DNA from: CAZKWG01 sp964615375
GTDB lineage: Bacteria > Myxococcota_A > UBA796 > CAZKWG01
Direction: 5' to 3'
DNA: 34,054 nt
Assembly (NCBI GenBank): GCA_964615375.1
Contig: CAZTOW010000077.1
Span: 1 to 34,054 of the forward strand
Under the pieces are notes generated by a model. It saw only the letters and a program-made list of their open reading frames with translations. It made no database searches and was not told the DNA's origin. Numbering within the stretch: position 1 is the stretch's first letter; each line of letters starts with the position of its first letter. Below, piece by piece: positions 1 through 8,372 of this stretch. Both the position numbers and the translations under genes were made by a program.

Positions 1-1
1 G

Positions 2-541
2 GCCGGCGACGCCGAGATCACCGCCTGGCTGGGCGCCCGCGGCCTGAGCTGCCCCGCCAGCCCCGCCCCCCGGCGCACCACCGTGCGCTACGCCTGCGCC
101 GACGCCCTCCCCGCCACCGCCCTCCCCGAGCGCGTGATCAAGGGCAAGCTGGACCAGATCTCTCTGACCAGGTCCGACGCCGGGCCGCTCCACGACCTGA
201 GCTTCCGCGCGCTCTACAGCGTCCCCGCCGACGCCGCGGCCGACTACAACGCCCGCGTCGCCGAGCTGAGCGCCCTGCTCGGCCCGCCCGAGCGCTCCAG
301 CGTGGCCCCCGCCGAGCCCGACCCGACGAAGCCCATGCTCTGGTACAGCAGCACCTGGCGCTTCGCCGACCTCGACGTCTCCGTGTCGCTGCTGCGCGCC
401 GGGGGCCCCAGCTACGGGCTCAACGAGCGCTGGCAGCTCCCCGGCGTGGAGGCCAGCGCCGCCGAGCGGCCGGGCTCCAGCCCCATTCACGGCGCGGGTG
501 CTCCCAAGAGCACCAACCCACACGCGATCACGAACCCTTGA
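2..541 (+). CDS. hypothetical protein, 5' partial
   Basis: The reading frame is open from the first complete codon of the window and ends with TGA at 539-541, so the gene begins outside. About 179 residues are visible. I do not recognise a family. The visible part has several aromatic and charged stretches (a WYSSTWRF segment near the middle) and ends in a Pro/Ser/Gly/Asn-rich tail that is probably disordered. There is no membrane segment in the visible part. It lies 59 bp upstream of the globin lipoprotein gene on the same strand, so the two could share a transcript. Codon use is strongly GC-biased at third positions like the neighbouring genes, which supports coding. Function unknown. Confidence 0.6.
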   Translation, partial: AGDAEITAWLGARGLSCPASPAPRRTTVRYACADALPATALPERVIKGKLDQISLTRSDAGPLHDLSFRALYSVPADAAADYNARVAELSALLGPPERSSVAPAEPDPTKPMLWYSSTWRFADLDVSVSLLRAGGPSYGLNERWQLPGVEASAAERPGSSPIHGAGAPKSTNPHAITNP

Positions 542-600
542 GCGCGCCTCCCGGCATCTCCCGGGGTCGCGCCGAGTCAACCCAGCGGAGGAGAAAAAGG

Positions 601-1566
601 ATGTCTGTATACAAGTTCATGCTCCCAGTCATGCTCGGGCTCGGCCTGAGCTTCAACCTCGCCGCCTGCAAGGACAAGGACGAGTCGGGCGAAGGCGAAG
701 GCGAAGGCGAGGGCGAGGGCGAGGGCGAGGGCGAGGGTGAAGGCGAAGGCGAGGGCGAGGGCGAGGGTGAGGGCGAAGGGACCCTCTACGATCAGCTCGG
801 CGGCGAGGCCGGCGTGGCCGCGGTCGTCGATGCGTTCGTGGCCAACGTCGTGGCCGACACCGAGATCAATTGGATGTTCGCCAACACCGACGGCGCGAAC
901 CTGACGCGCCTCCTCAACGAGCAGATCTGCGAGGCGACCGGCGGCGGCTGCACGTATACGGGCCGCACCATGGCCGAGGCGCACGCGGGGATGGCCATCA
1001 CGGACGCCCAGTGGGGCGCGCTGGTGGGCGACCTGCTGGCGGCCTTCGATGAGCTCGGCGTGGCGTACACCGCGGACTTCTCCGGCGGTCTGCCCGCGGA
1101 CCAGCTCGTGCTGGCCCTGGCCGGCATGTACGGGGACATCGTGACCGATCCGGCCGGCGACACCGTGCTGTTCAACCAGCTCGGCGGCTACGCGGCGGTC
1201 AACGCGGTGGTCGACACCTTCGTCGCCAACGTCGCGGCCGACGCCAGCATCAACTGCTTCTTCGGCAGCACGGACATCGACAACCTCAAGGCCCTGCTGG
1301 TCGAGCAGATCTGCGAGGCGACCGGCGGGTACTGCGTCTATTCCGGGCGCTCGATGTCCGAGGCGCACGCGGGCATGGGGGTCACCCACGGGGACTTCTA
1401 CGCCCTCGTCTTCGACCTGCTGGCGGCCTTCGACACGCTCGGCGTGCCCTACACCGCGGACTTCTCCGGCGGGCTCCCGGCGGACCAGCTCATCCTGGCG
1501 CTGGCCGGCATGTACGGGGACATCGTGGAGAACCCGGACGTGCTGACCACCACCTGCGACAGCTGA
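601..1566 (+). CDS. lipoprotein with two tandem group-I truncated haemoglobin domains
   Basis: This is a 321-residue protein. The ATG at 601 is chosen because GGAGGAG (587-593) sits 7 nt upstream and it gives a lipoprotein signal with lipobox LAAC (Cys23). A linker of Glu-Gly dipeptides follows (residues 30-60). Two globin-like domains come next, at about 62-184 and 190-318, each with the truncated-haemoglobin start (LYDQLGG, LFNQLGG) and the proximal-His segment (MAEAHAGM, MSEAHAGM). Gln is kept in both NEQIC and VEQIC, in the region of the E11 position of M. tuberculosis GlbN. The B10 region reads FVANV in both copies, so the usual Tyr looks replaced by Val. Truncated globins bind haem and handle O2 or NO; export as a lipoprotein points to an envelope role such as NO/O2 binding. 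The repeats are very similar to each other (DFSGGLPADQL occurs in both), implying internal duplication. Family is fairly sure; haem binding is inferred. Confidence 0.85.
   Translation: MSVYKFMLPVMLGLGLSFNLAACKDKDESGEGEGEGEGEGEGEGEGEGEGEGEGEGEGEGTLYDQLGGEAGVAAVVDAFVANVVADTEINWMFANTDGANLTRLLNEQICEATGGGCTYTGRTMAEAHAGMAITDAQWGALVGDLLAAFDELGVAYTADFSGGLPADQLVLALAGMYGDIVTDPAGDTVLFNQLGGYAAVNAVVDTFVANVAADASINCFFGSTDIDNLKALLVEQICEATGGYCVYSGRSMSEAHAGMGVTHGDFYALVFDLLAAFDTLGVPYTADFSGGLPADQLILALAGMYGDIVENPDVLTTTCDS
688..780 (+). repeat. hexanucleotide repeat encoding a (Glu-Gly)15 linker
   Basis: Fifteen near-perfect units of GAR-GGN follow an initial GGC, encoding Gly then 15 Glu-Gly pairs between the lipidated Cys and the first globin domain. 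Third positions alternate between a and g in Glu codons and c and t in Gly codons, so the tract is not a perfectly homogenised microsatellite. It may still change length by slippage, which would alter the length of the acidic flexible tether. Confidence 0.9.
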
Positions 1567-1581
1567 GCCCGCGCGCCGCGC

Positions 1582-2445
1582 TCAGCGTCTCGCGCGCGCC
1601 CTCGGCCACGCGTAGACGCTGAAGTCGCGCTCGGCCAGCCCTTCGGCCAGGGCCTGGTCCATGGCCTCCGCCACGGCGGGGAGCACCACCAGGCCCTCGG
1701 CCCCGCCCGCCGCCTCGAGCATCAGGCGCACGTCCTTGCGCGCCATGCTGAGCTCGAAGCTGGCGGGCATCTCACCCTTCTTCGCCACCCGCTGCACGAA
1801 GAAGGGCAGGGCGGCGCCCGGCTTGAAGACCTCGAAGAGCGCCCCCACCTGCTCCGGCGCCAGCCCCTGCGCCTCGCCCATGGCCAGCAGGTCTCCGGCG
1901 ATGCCGGACAGCCCGATCAGCACGCTGTTGCCGAAGAGCTTGTAGGCGGAGGCCAGGTCGGCCCGCTCGCCCACGTGCCAGAGCCGGCCGGTCATGCGCT
2001 CCAGCGCCGGGCGCGCGGCCTCGAATTCCTCGGTCGGGCCCGCCACCAGCATCAGGCCGGTCGCGTTGCGGCCGTCGTTCGGGCTCATGAAGACCGGGGC
2101 GCTCAGGTAGCGCACGCCCTCGGCGCGCAGGCGGGCCGTGCGCTCGGCGACGCGATCGGGGCGGTTCGTGGAGTGGTCGAAAACCGGCACCCCCGCGCCC
2201 AGGCCCGGCCGCGCCGCCGCCAGCACCGCGTCGACCGCGTCGTCCTCCGCCAGCACCAGGTGCACCCGCTCCGCGCCCGCCACCGCCTCGGCCGGGGTCG
2301 CGGCGGCCTGCGCCCCGCGCGCCACCAGCGGCGCCAGCTTGTGCGCGCTGCGGTTCCACACCCGCACCTGCTCGCCCTTCGCCAGCAGGTTCTCCACCAT
2401 CCCCGCGCCCAGCAGCCCCGTCCCCAGCACCGCGATCGTCGCCAT
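1582..2445 (-). CDS. NAD(P)-dependent oxidoreductase, 3-hydroxyisobutyrate dehydrogenase family
   Basis: This 287-residue protein begins with a Rossmann motif (LGTGLLGAG, glycines 8, 10 and 13) and continues as a typical beta-hydroxyacid dehydrogenase. A substrate-loop region (SAPVFMSPNDGRNATG, about 116-130) corresponds to the family's DAPVSGG-like segment. A Lys (K169) in AYKLFGNS sits where the catalytic lysine lies. Family members oxidise short beta-hydroxyacids or reduce succinic and glyoxylic semialdehydes with NAD(P). The substrate cannot be assigned here. Length is normal for the family. ATG is supported by GGAGG five nt upstream. It is convergent with the globin gene (15 bp apart) and divergent from the metallopeptidase gene, leaving about 69 bp for both promoters. 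Confidence 0.85.
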   Translation of the reverse strand: MATIAVLGTGLLGAGMVENLLAKGEQVRVWNRSAHKLAPLVARGAQAAATPAEAVAGAERVHLVLAEDDAVDAVLAAARPGLGAGVPVFDHSTNRPDRVAERTARLRAEGVRYLSAPVFMSPNDGRNATGLMLVAGPTEEFEAARPALERMTGRLWHVGERADLASAYKLFGNSVLIGLSGIAGDLLAMGEAQGLAPEQVGALFEVFKPGAALPFFVQRVAKKGEMPASFELSMARKDVRLMLEAAGGAEGLVVLPAVAEAMDQALAEGLAERDFSVYAWPRARARR

Positions 2446-2514
2446 CCCGACCTCCGCGCTCGCTCTAACCCGGCCGGCTGCCTCGTCGGTGTCCGCGCGC
2501 TATGGGTAGGGGCC

Positions 2515-3582
2515 GTGCTCGAGCCCATCCCCGCGCCCGTCCTCCACGCCGATCGCGTCCACCACGCGATCCTGCAGGAGGTCGCCTTCTCCCGGTACCT
2601 GAACCCGGAGAACGAGCCGGAGGCGCGCGCCGCCTTCAACCGCGGCGCGCCAGAGCCCCCCTTCCTCTACCGGCCGCTCACGCAGGCCGACGAGCTGCTC
2701 CGACGCCTGGACGCCGCCCGCCCGCCCGAGGACACCCCCGCCGGGGCGCTGGTGGCGCGCTGCCTGGAGGACACCGCGCTCCTGGTCCTGGCCCTGCGCG
2801 ACCGCAGCCCCGAGCGCTTCGACGCCCTCGCCCGCGCCGCCGGCTGGTACCCCACCGACGCCGACCTGGCCTGGCGCTTCCCCGAGCCCCCCGCCGATCC
2901 CGAGCGCGCCGATCTCCGCGCCATGGATCTCATCATCGAGCTGCAGATCGCGCTGGATGAGCGCGGGCTCGAGGGCTGGCGGGTGGAGACCGACCCGGTC
3001 ATGTCGGCCCGCGTGCTGGTGGACAGCGCCAAGCGCCTCCTGCGCGTCCACCCCGGCGCCCGCTTCCGCCCGCGCGACCTGCGCCGCCTCGTGGTCCACG
3101 AGATCGACGTCCACGCCGTGCGCGCCCACAACGGCGAGGGCCAGGCGCTCACCTGCTTCTCCACCGGGCTTCCCGGCGCCCTGGTCACGGAGGAGGGCCT
3201 TGCCCTCATGGCCGAGGAGCGGGCCGGCGTCTCCTCCCCCGGCGTGCTCCCCCGCCAGCAGCTCGTCGCCCGCGCCATCCGCGTCGCCCGCGAGGTCGGC
3301 TTCCGCGAGCTCCACGCCTGGCTCTCGGCCAACGGCGGGTCGGAGATCGCCTGGGGCGTGGCTCTGCGCGTCAAGCGCGGCCTCGCCCACCCCGGGCGGC
3401 CCGGCGTCTACGCCAAGGACAGCGTCTACCTGCGCGGGCGCATGGCCGTCGCCGCCTGGCTGGCCTCGGGGCGACCGATCGCCCACCTCTACGTGGGCAA
3501 GGTGAGCCTGGAGGACCCGGTGGAGGACTGGCTCCGGCAGGGCTGGGTGCGGGAGCGGGCGGTGCCGGCGGTGTGGGGCTGA
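2515..3582 (+). CDS. MATCAP/DUF1704-type zinc metallopeptidase-like protein
   Basis: The frame is open far upstream but that part is antisense to the dehydrogenase. I place the start at GTG 2515, just after a purine-rich TAGGGG, giving 355 residues. The core shows HEIDVH (H195, E196, H200) followed about 26 residues later by TEEGLALMAEE (E226/E227). This is the HExxH plus (Q/E)EGLA signature of the DUF1704 family. Bacterial members are often annotated as flavohaemoglobin-expression-modulating QEGLA proteins; the family includes the animal tubulin carboxypeptidase MATCAP. The visible ligands suggest an active zinc peptidase, with unknown substrate in bacteria. No signal peptide or membrane helix is seen, so it is probably cytoplasmic. 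It converges with the following ATPase gene with only 8 bp between stops. Confidence 0.75.
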   Translation: MLEPIPAPVLHADRVHHAILQEVAFSRYLNPENEPEARAAFNRGAPEPPFLYRPLTQADELLRRLDAARPPEDTPAGALVARCLEDTALLVLALRDRSPERFDALARAAGWYPTDADLAWRFPEPPADPERADLRAMDLIIELQIALDERGLEGWRVETDPVMSARVLVDSAKRLLRVHPGARFRPRDLRRLVVHEIDVHAVRAHNGEGQALTCFSTGLPGALVTEEGLALMAEERAGVSSPGVLPRQQLVARAIRVAREVGFRELHAWLSANGGSEIAWGVALRVKRGLAHPGRPGVYAKDSVYLRGRMAVAAWLASGRPIAHLYVGKVSLEDPVEDWLRQGWVRERAVPAVWG

Positions 3583-3590
3583 GGCGTTCC

Positions 3591-4781
3591 TCAACCCTGG
3601 GCCTCGATCCTCCCCTCCTCGAGGCCCCAGCACACCTGCGGGCTGATCCCCGGCACCAGAGCCCGGAGCGCCTCCTCCACGGGGAGGCACCAGATCTCCC
3701 CGTGGCGCTGCCGCTCCGTCCCCCGGTAGAGCAGCACGGGGGTGGCCTCCGGGTAGTCCTCCAGGAAGGCGCGGAGCCCGCGCAGATCCTCCGGGCGCAC
3801 CTTGGTGGCGTTCTTGACCTCCATGGCGAGGAACAGGCCCTCCCCGTAGAGCACGAAGTCCACCTCCACGCCGCCGCGCGTGCGCCAGAAGCTGAGCTCG
3901 CCTGCGCCGGTGTAGTCGCACCAGGCGCGCAGGTGCTGGAACACGAGGCCCTCCAGCGCGGCGCCCTCGATCTCCTCCGGGCGGTCCAGCGGGCCGCGTG
4001 GGCGCAAGGCGCGGAAGGCTCCAGCGTCGAAGAGGTAGAGGCGCGCGTGCGCCACCAGCTCCCGCCGCGCCCGCCGCGCGAAGACGGGGACACGCTCTGC
4101 CAGGAGGAGGTCAATGAGGATGTCGATGTATCGCTCGACCGTCTTCCGCTCGACCTGACACTCCCGGGAGACCCCCGAGACGTTCAGCAGGTTCCCGTGG
4201 GAGAAGGAGATCGCCTCGAGGAAGCGCGCGAAGGCCCCGACGTCCCGCGTCAGGCCCTCCATCTGCACCTCCTCCCGCAGGTAGAGGTCCGCGTAGGTTC
4301 GGAGCGCGTCCGAAGGGTCGGGCGCCCCCAGGATCAGCGGGACCAGACCGGTGGTGAGCGCGCGCTCGAGCGAGAACGCCGCGCCCAGCTCCGCCGCCAG
4401 GAAAGGGTGCAGCGCGCGGCGGACCGCCCGACCCGCCAGGAGATCCACGCCCACCTGGCGCAGCTTCCGCGCGCTGGAGCCGGTGAGCACGAAGCGCCGC
4501 CGATCGCCGCTCTCCATGACGTGGTGGACCACGCTGAGCAGCTCCGGCACGCGCTGGACCTCGTCGATGACCACCGTGCGCGCCGTGGGGTTGCCGCGGA
4601 GCAGCGCCAGCAGCTCCTCCGGGCGGGCGGCGAAGCGCCGGGCCTCGGAGGGCAGGAGCAGATCGACGCGGAGGGCATCGGGGAGGTTCTCCGCGATCCA
4701 GGTCGATTTTCCGGTCCCGCGAGGCCCGAAGAGGAAGAAGCTGCTCTCTGGAGCCTGGAAAAATCTCCGCACCGTGTCCAT
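3591..4781 (-). CDS. AAA ATPase with C-terminal DUF4143 nuclease-like domain
   Basis: This 396-residue protein has Walker A GPRGTGKS (residues 19-26), Walker B TVVIDEVQRVPEL (about 68-80) and sensor LTGSSARKL. It matches the widespread AAA_14 plus DUF4143 family. The C-terminal half carries the typical LEGLVFQHL, FWRTRGGVEVDFVL and FLAMEVKN segments. That pattern (E, then a D in VDFVL, then EVK) is the PD-(D/E)XK-like arrangement of DUF4143. These proteins are common and poorly characterised, often scattered as solitary genes and linked by context to mobile DNA or toxin-antitoxin-like functions. Start ATG is supported by TGAGG upstream. It is a monocistronic-looking minus-strand gene, 43 bp after the activase gene. 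Confidence 0.88.
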   Translation of the reverse strand: MDTVRRFFQAPESSFFLFGPRGTGKSTWIAENLPDALRVDLLLPSEARRFAARPEELLALLRGNPTARTVVIDEVQRVPELLSVVHHVMESGDRRRFVLTGSSARKLRQVGVDLLAGRAVRRALHPFLAAELGAAFSLERALTTGLVPLILGAPDPSDALRTYADLYLREEVQMEGLTRDVGAFARFLEAISFSHGNLLNVSGVSRECQVERKTVERYIDILIDLLLAERVPVFARRARRELVAHARLYLFDAGAFRALRPRGPLDRPEEIEGAALEGLVFQHLRAWCDYTGAGELSFWRTRGGVEVDFVLYGEGLFLAMEVKNATKVRPEDLRGLRAFLEDYPEATPVLLYRGTERQRHGEIWCLPVEEALRALVPGISPQVCWGLEEGRIEAQG

Positions 4782-4824
4782 TTTGCGCCTCAGATTGGAC
4801 AGGATGGGAGCATATCACGCCCGC

Positions 4825-5727
4825 TCACATCCTCGCCTCCACCCCGCTCCGGGCGAAGCTCTCCTGAAGCCGCGCGTAGAAGGCGTCCTCTGGGGCCCGG
4901 ATGCCCAGGGCTCGCCGCTGCAGCCCGAGGCGGGGGAGCTTGGCCTCCCACAGGGGGTTGTAGGGGAGGAGCGTGAGGTGGTCCACGCCGAGCTCGCGCA
5001 GGAGGCGGGCGGTGGCGTCGATGTTCTCGGGGTCGGTGTTCCAGCCGGGGATGACGGGCATGCGCAGCTCCAGCCGGACGCCTCGGCGGAGCAGCTCGCG
5101 CAGGTTGGCCAGGATGTCCGCGTTGTCGCGCGTGGTGTAGCGCTCGTGCCGCTGGGGGTCGATGACCTTGAGATCGTAGAGGATCAGGTCCATCCAGCCC
5201 AACAGGGGCTCCAGCAGGGCGAAGCCGTAGGCGCCGGCCGTCTCCAGGCAGGTGTGGACGCCCTCGCGCTTCAGCTTCGGCAGCAGCTCGCGCAGGAAGC
5301 CGCTGTGCAGCGCGGGCTCGCCGCCGGAGAAGGTGACGCCGCCGCCGGAGGCCACGAAGAAGCTCCGATCGCGGAGGATCTCGGCCAGCAGCTCGTCGGT
5401 GCCCCACTGGCGCCCCACCGTGCGGAGCGCCTGCGTGGGGCAGGCCTCCACGCACAGCCCGCAGCCCGTGCAGCGCGAGAAGTCCACCCGGCCCGAGCGC
5501 TGCAGCCCGATCGCGCCCTCCGGGCAGAGGCCCTGACAGCGCGTGCAGCCCTCCAGGCAGCGGGCCTCGTCGTAGGCGAGCTGGGCGCGGCCGTGCATGG
5601 CCTCGGGGTTCTGGCACCAGGCGCAGGCCAGGGCGCAGCCCTTGAAGAAGACGACGGTGCGGATGCCGGGACCGTCGTGCAGGGAGAAGCGCTGCACGTC
5701 GAAGATCATCGCCGTATGTCCGCTCAC
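4825..5727 (-). CDS. glycyl radical enzyme activating protein (radical SAM)
   Basis: This 300-residue protein starts at GTG 5727, overlapping the stop of the upstream glycyl radical enzyme by 4 nt (GTGA), so the pair is translationally coupled. It has the N-terminal motif FSLHDGPGIRTVVFFKGC, the radical SAM cluster CALACAWC (CxxxCxxC), a bacterial-ferredoxin-type insert with two Cys clusters (CLEGCTRCQGLCP and CTGCGLCVEACP) for extra [4Fe-4S] centres, and the GGGVTFSGGEP loop. Such enzymes use SAM and a reduced cluster to abstract hydrogen from the glycine of their partner. Its obvious partner is the adjacent gene. The reaction requires anoxic conditions, implying facultative or microaerobic life or use in an anaerobic niche. 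Confidence 0.95.
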   Translation of the reverse strand: MSGHTAMIFDVQRFSLHDGPGIRTVVFFKGCALACAWCQNPEAMHGRAQLAYDEARCLEGCTRCQGLCPEGAIGLQRSGRVDFSRCTGCGLCVEACPTQALRTVGRQWGTDELLAEILRDRSFFVASGGGVTFSGGEPALHSGFLRELLPKLKREGVHTCLETAGAYGFALLEPLLGWMDLILYDLKVIDPQRHERYTTRDNADILANLRELLRRGVRLELRMPVIPGWNTDPENIDATARLLRELGVDHLTLLPYNPLWEAKLPRLGLQRRALGIRAPEDAFYARLQESFARSGVEARM

Positions 5728-8318
5728 GACGCCTCCTGACCCAGGCAGCCCGGCCCCGGGTCCGGGCTGGCCCCGTGCAGGGTGCGGGCGATGAGATCGT
5801 CTTTCATCTCATCGGTGAGATCGTTGAAGTAGGCGCTGTAGCCGGAGATTCTCACGACCAGGTCGCGGTGGCGCTCGGGGTGGCGCCTCGCGTCCAGCAG
5901 CACGGCGGCGTCCACGACGTTGTACTGCACGTGCATCCCGCCCGCGGCGAAGTAGCCGCGCGTGAGATCGGCGAGCAGGCGCGATCCGGCCTCCCCGCGC
6001 AGGTACCAGGGGTCCAGCTTCTCGTTCAGGCAGAGCCCGTTGGCGACCAGCGGGCTGCCGGCCTGGGCGGCGGCCAGCAGGGAGGCGGTGGGCCCGCGAT
6101 CATCGGCGCCGTTCTGGGGCGAGAGCCCGTCGGCGAGCGCCTGGCCCGCCCGCCGACCGGAGGGGAGCGCGCCGGTGCGGTGGCCGAAGCCCAGGTGGGT
6201 GGTCATGGTCCAGAAGCCGGGGGCGTAAGGCCCACCGCGCGCGTTCCGGTGCCGGCGCACGGAGGTGCAGTAGGCGTCCACCACCCGGCGCGCCCAGCCC
6301 TCGGCCGCGCCCAGGTCCTGGCCGTAGCGTGGGGCCCGGTCCAGGAGGCGGCGGCGCAGCTCCTCGTCGGGCACGAAGTCGCGGTCCACCGCGGCCATCA
6401 GCTCGGTCAGGGTGAGGTGGCCCTCGCCGAAGACCACGCGCTCCATTGCGGCGAGCGCGTCGGCCACGTCCGCCACGCCTACCCCCTGCATCCCGGTGCT
6501 GTTGTAGCGGGCTCCCCCGGCGGTCACGTCGCGGCCCGACTCCAGGCAGCCGCCCACCAGGAGCGAGAGGTAGGGGGTCGGGCGCCAGCGGGCGTGGGCG
6601 GCCTCGATGGCCTCGTTTCCGGCTACGGCCGCGTCCACGAGGCGGTCGATCTCCTTCTGGAACGCCGAAAAAACAGCCTCGATGTTGTCAAAGGGGACGG
6701 CCTCTCCGCCCTCGTCGCGGTGCCGCCCGCCGTGCAGGGCCCGGTCCAGGGCGGCGGGCAGGTTCAGGAAGGCGGCCCCCGCGGCGGGGAAGCTGCGGCC
6801 AGGGACGCCCCACTCCACGCAGCCCACCACGCTGTAGTCCCGCGCGTCCTCCTCGTCCACGCCCAGCGCCACCAGCGCCGGCACCACCGCGTCGTCGTTG
6901 AAGAAGGCCGGCATCCCGCCGCCCTTCTTGATCAGCTCCGCCGAGCGCGTCAGCAGGGCCGGGTCGCTGCCCGGGTGGACCCGCAGGTGCAGGTTCGGCT
7001 GGCGCAGCCGCATCTGGTCATAAGCCTCCAGGATCAGGAAGCTGAGCGGGTTGGTCAGGTCCCGCCCGAGCGCGTCCGTCCCGCCCAGGGTGAGCCCGCT
7101 CGCTGAGCTGAGCCCGGAGAAGTACTCGGTGGCCATCGTGTTGAAGAGCGGCAGCAGCTCGGCGGCCTTGCCCAGGAAGCAGCCCAGCAATTCCGTGGCG
7201 CGCTCAGGCGTGGTCCGGCCCTCGGCCAGGTCGCGAGCGTAGTAGGGCCACAGGTGCTGGTCGATGCGCCCGAAGGAGACGCCGTGCTGGAAGCTCTCCT
7301 GGTGGACGATGACGTGGGCCAGGACCAGGCTCTGGAGGGCCTCGTGCAGGGTGCGGGCGGGCTTCGCCGGGACGCGGGCGAGGATCTCGGAGAGCTCGCG
7401 GAGCTCGGCGGCGCGCTCGGGGCGGGGCTCGGCCGCGGCCAGCCCGGCGAGGTGAGCGCTCCAGCGGGCGCCGAATTCGATGGCGGCGCGGGCGGCGATG
7501 GCGGCGCTCTCGTAGAAGTCACGCTGCTCGGCGCTCCGCGCGCTCCGGGCGCCCTCCTCCGCGCGGGCCAGCAGGCCCTCGAAGCCCTGGTGCAGCACGG
7601 AGGGATAGTCCGGGGTGACATGGGAGATCCCCGCGAACTGCGTGAGCACCATGTTGCGCCCGCGGACCAGCTCGTTGGGCAGCTCGAGATCGGCGGTCAG
7701 CAGCCCGGCGCGAGCCTGCACCGAGCGCCCGAACCAGAAGGGCAGGATCTCGTCGGTGAGCCGCGCCACCTGCTCGGGCGTGGTCTGGAGCGGGTTGACC
7801 TTGCGCGAGGCGAGGGTGGGGAGCTCGGGCAGCATCAGGATGCCGCCCAGATCCGGGTGGATGGGCGCGCCGATGCGCTGGGAGGAGGGGTTGCCCACCA
7901 GGAGCTCGTGCTCGTAGACCCGGAGCGGGACGCGCTCCAGGATGTAGGCCAGGGCCTCGGCGTAGAGGCGGACCGGCGAGCGCGTGGCGTGGCGGCGCCC
8001 GCGGCGCTCGTACCAGCGGAGCAGGGCGCGGTTGGCCCGGAGCTGCGGTCGGCCCTGGGGGGCGCCGGAGGCCAGGCTGCGCTCCAGCCCGGCGCGGGCG
8101 GCGCGGAAGTGGAGCCTGGAGGCCCGGGACGTGAGATCGTCCGGCGGATCCGCGGCCTGCATGAACGCGGTCAGCAGCTCGGCCTTCTGCGTGCAGAGGG
8201 CGTAAGGTGCGGCCAGCAGGTCCGCGCGCAGGGCCGCCAGCCGCGGGAGGGGCGGGACGGCGTTGGAGCTGCGCTCCGGCGCGAGGGAGGACGAGAACAG
8301 CGGCGCGGCGCCCGACAT
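5724..8318 (-). CDS. pyruvate formate-lyase-like glycyl radical enzyme, substrate unknown
   Basis: This 864-residue protein has the C-terminal glycyl-radical loop VRISGYSAYF with the radical Gly at 826. The active-site Cys loop is VVGCVEWGVPG, with Cys500 and Glu502. A single Cys followed by Val-Glu is the dehydratase/lyase type (glycerol, choline, hydroxyproline, arylalkylsuccinate enzymes) rather than the double Cys of true pyruvate formate-lyase. The N-terminal PFL domain is complete and the length is normal. ATG 8318 has a G-rich upstream stretch. Its activase follows with a 4-nt overlap. No shell protein, aldehyde dehydrogenase or transporter is adjacent, so the substrate cannot be inferred from neighbours. 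Confidence 0.93.
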   Translation of the reverse strand: MSGAAPLFSSSLAPERSSNAVPPLPRLAALRADLLAAPYALCTQKAELLTAFMQAADPPDDLTSRASRLHFRAARAGLERSLASGAPQGRPQLRANRALLRWYERRGRRHATRSPVRLYAEALAYILERVPLRVYEHELLVGNPSSQRIGAPIHPDLGGILMLPELPTLASRKVNPLQTTPEQVARLTDEILPFWFGRSVQARAGLLTADLELPNELVRGRNMVLTQFAGISHVTPDYPSVLHQGFEGLLARAEEGARSARSAEQRDFYESAAIAARAAIEFGARWSAHLAGLAAAEPRPERAAELRELSEILARVPAKPARTLHEALQSLVLAHVIVHQESFQHGVSFGRIDQHLWPYYARDLAEGRTTPERATELLGCFLGKAAELLPLFNTMATEYFSGLSSASGLTLGGTDALGRDLTNPLSFLILEAYDQMRLRQPNLHLRVHPGSDPALLTRSAELIKKGGGMPAFFNDDAVVPALVALGVDEEDARDYSVVGCVEWGVPGRSFPAAGAAFLNLPAALDRALHGGRHRDEGGEAVPFDNIEAVFSAFQKEIDRLVDAAVAGNEAIEAAHARWRPTPYLSLLVGGCLESGRDVTAGGARYNSTGMQGVGVADVADALAAMERVVFGEGHLTLTELMAAVDRDFVPDEELRRRLLDRAPRYGQDLGAAEGWARRVVDAYCTSVRRHRNARGGPYAPGFWTMTTHLGFGHRTGALPSGRRAGQALADGLSPQNGADDRGPTASLLAAAQAGSPLVANGLCLNEKLDPWYLRGEAGSRLLADLTRGYFAAGGMHVQYNVVDAAVLLDARRHPERHRDLVVRISGYSAYFNDLTDEMKDDLIARTLHGASPDPGPGCLGQEAS

Positions 8319-8372
8319 GGTGACCCCCAGGCCTGCAATCTAAGCACGGCGTGGGGGCAGGCTACGCGCCGG

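Noticed and set aside
577..1389. Long minus-strand ORF rich in Ala-Leu and Phe-Ala repeats opposite the globin gene
   Set aside because: It is the antisense of the Glu-Gly repeat and globin domains; the plus frame has family matches and a good ribosome site.
1563..1584. Bidirectional terminator between the convergent globin and dehydrogenase genes
   Set aside because: Only a 5-bp outer pairing around a mismatched GC core and no T-run.
1975..2514. Upstream extension of the metallopeptidase frame
   Set aside because: It is antisense to the dehydrogenase gene, low-complexity Arg/His-rich, and unlike the family; the true start is near 2515.
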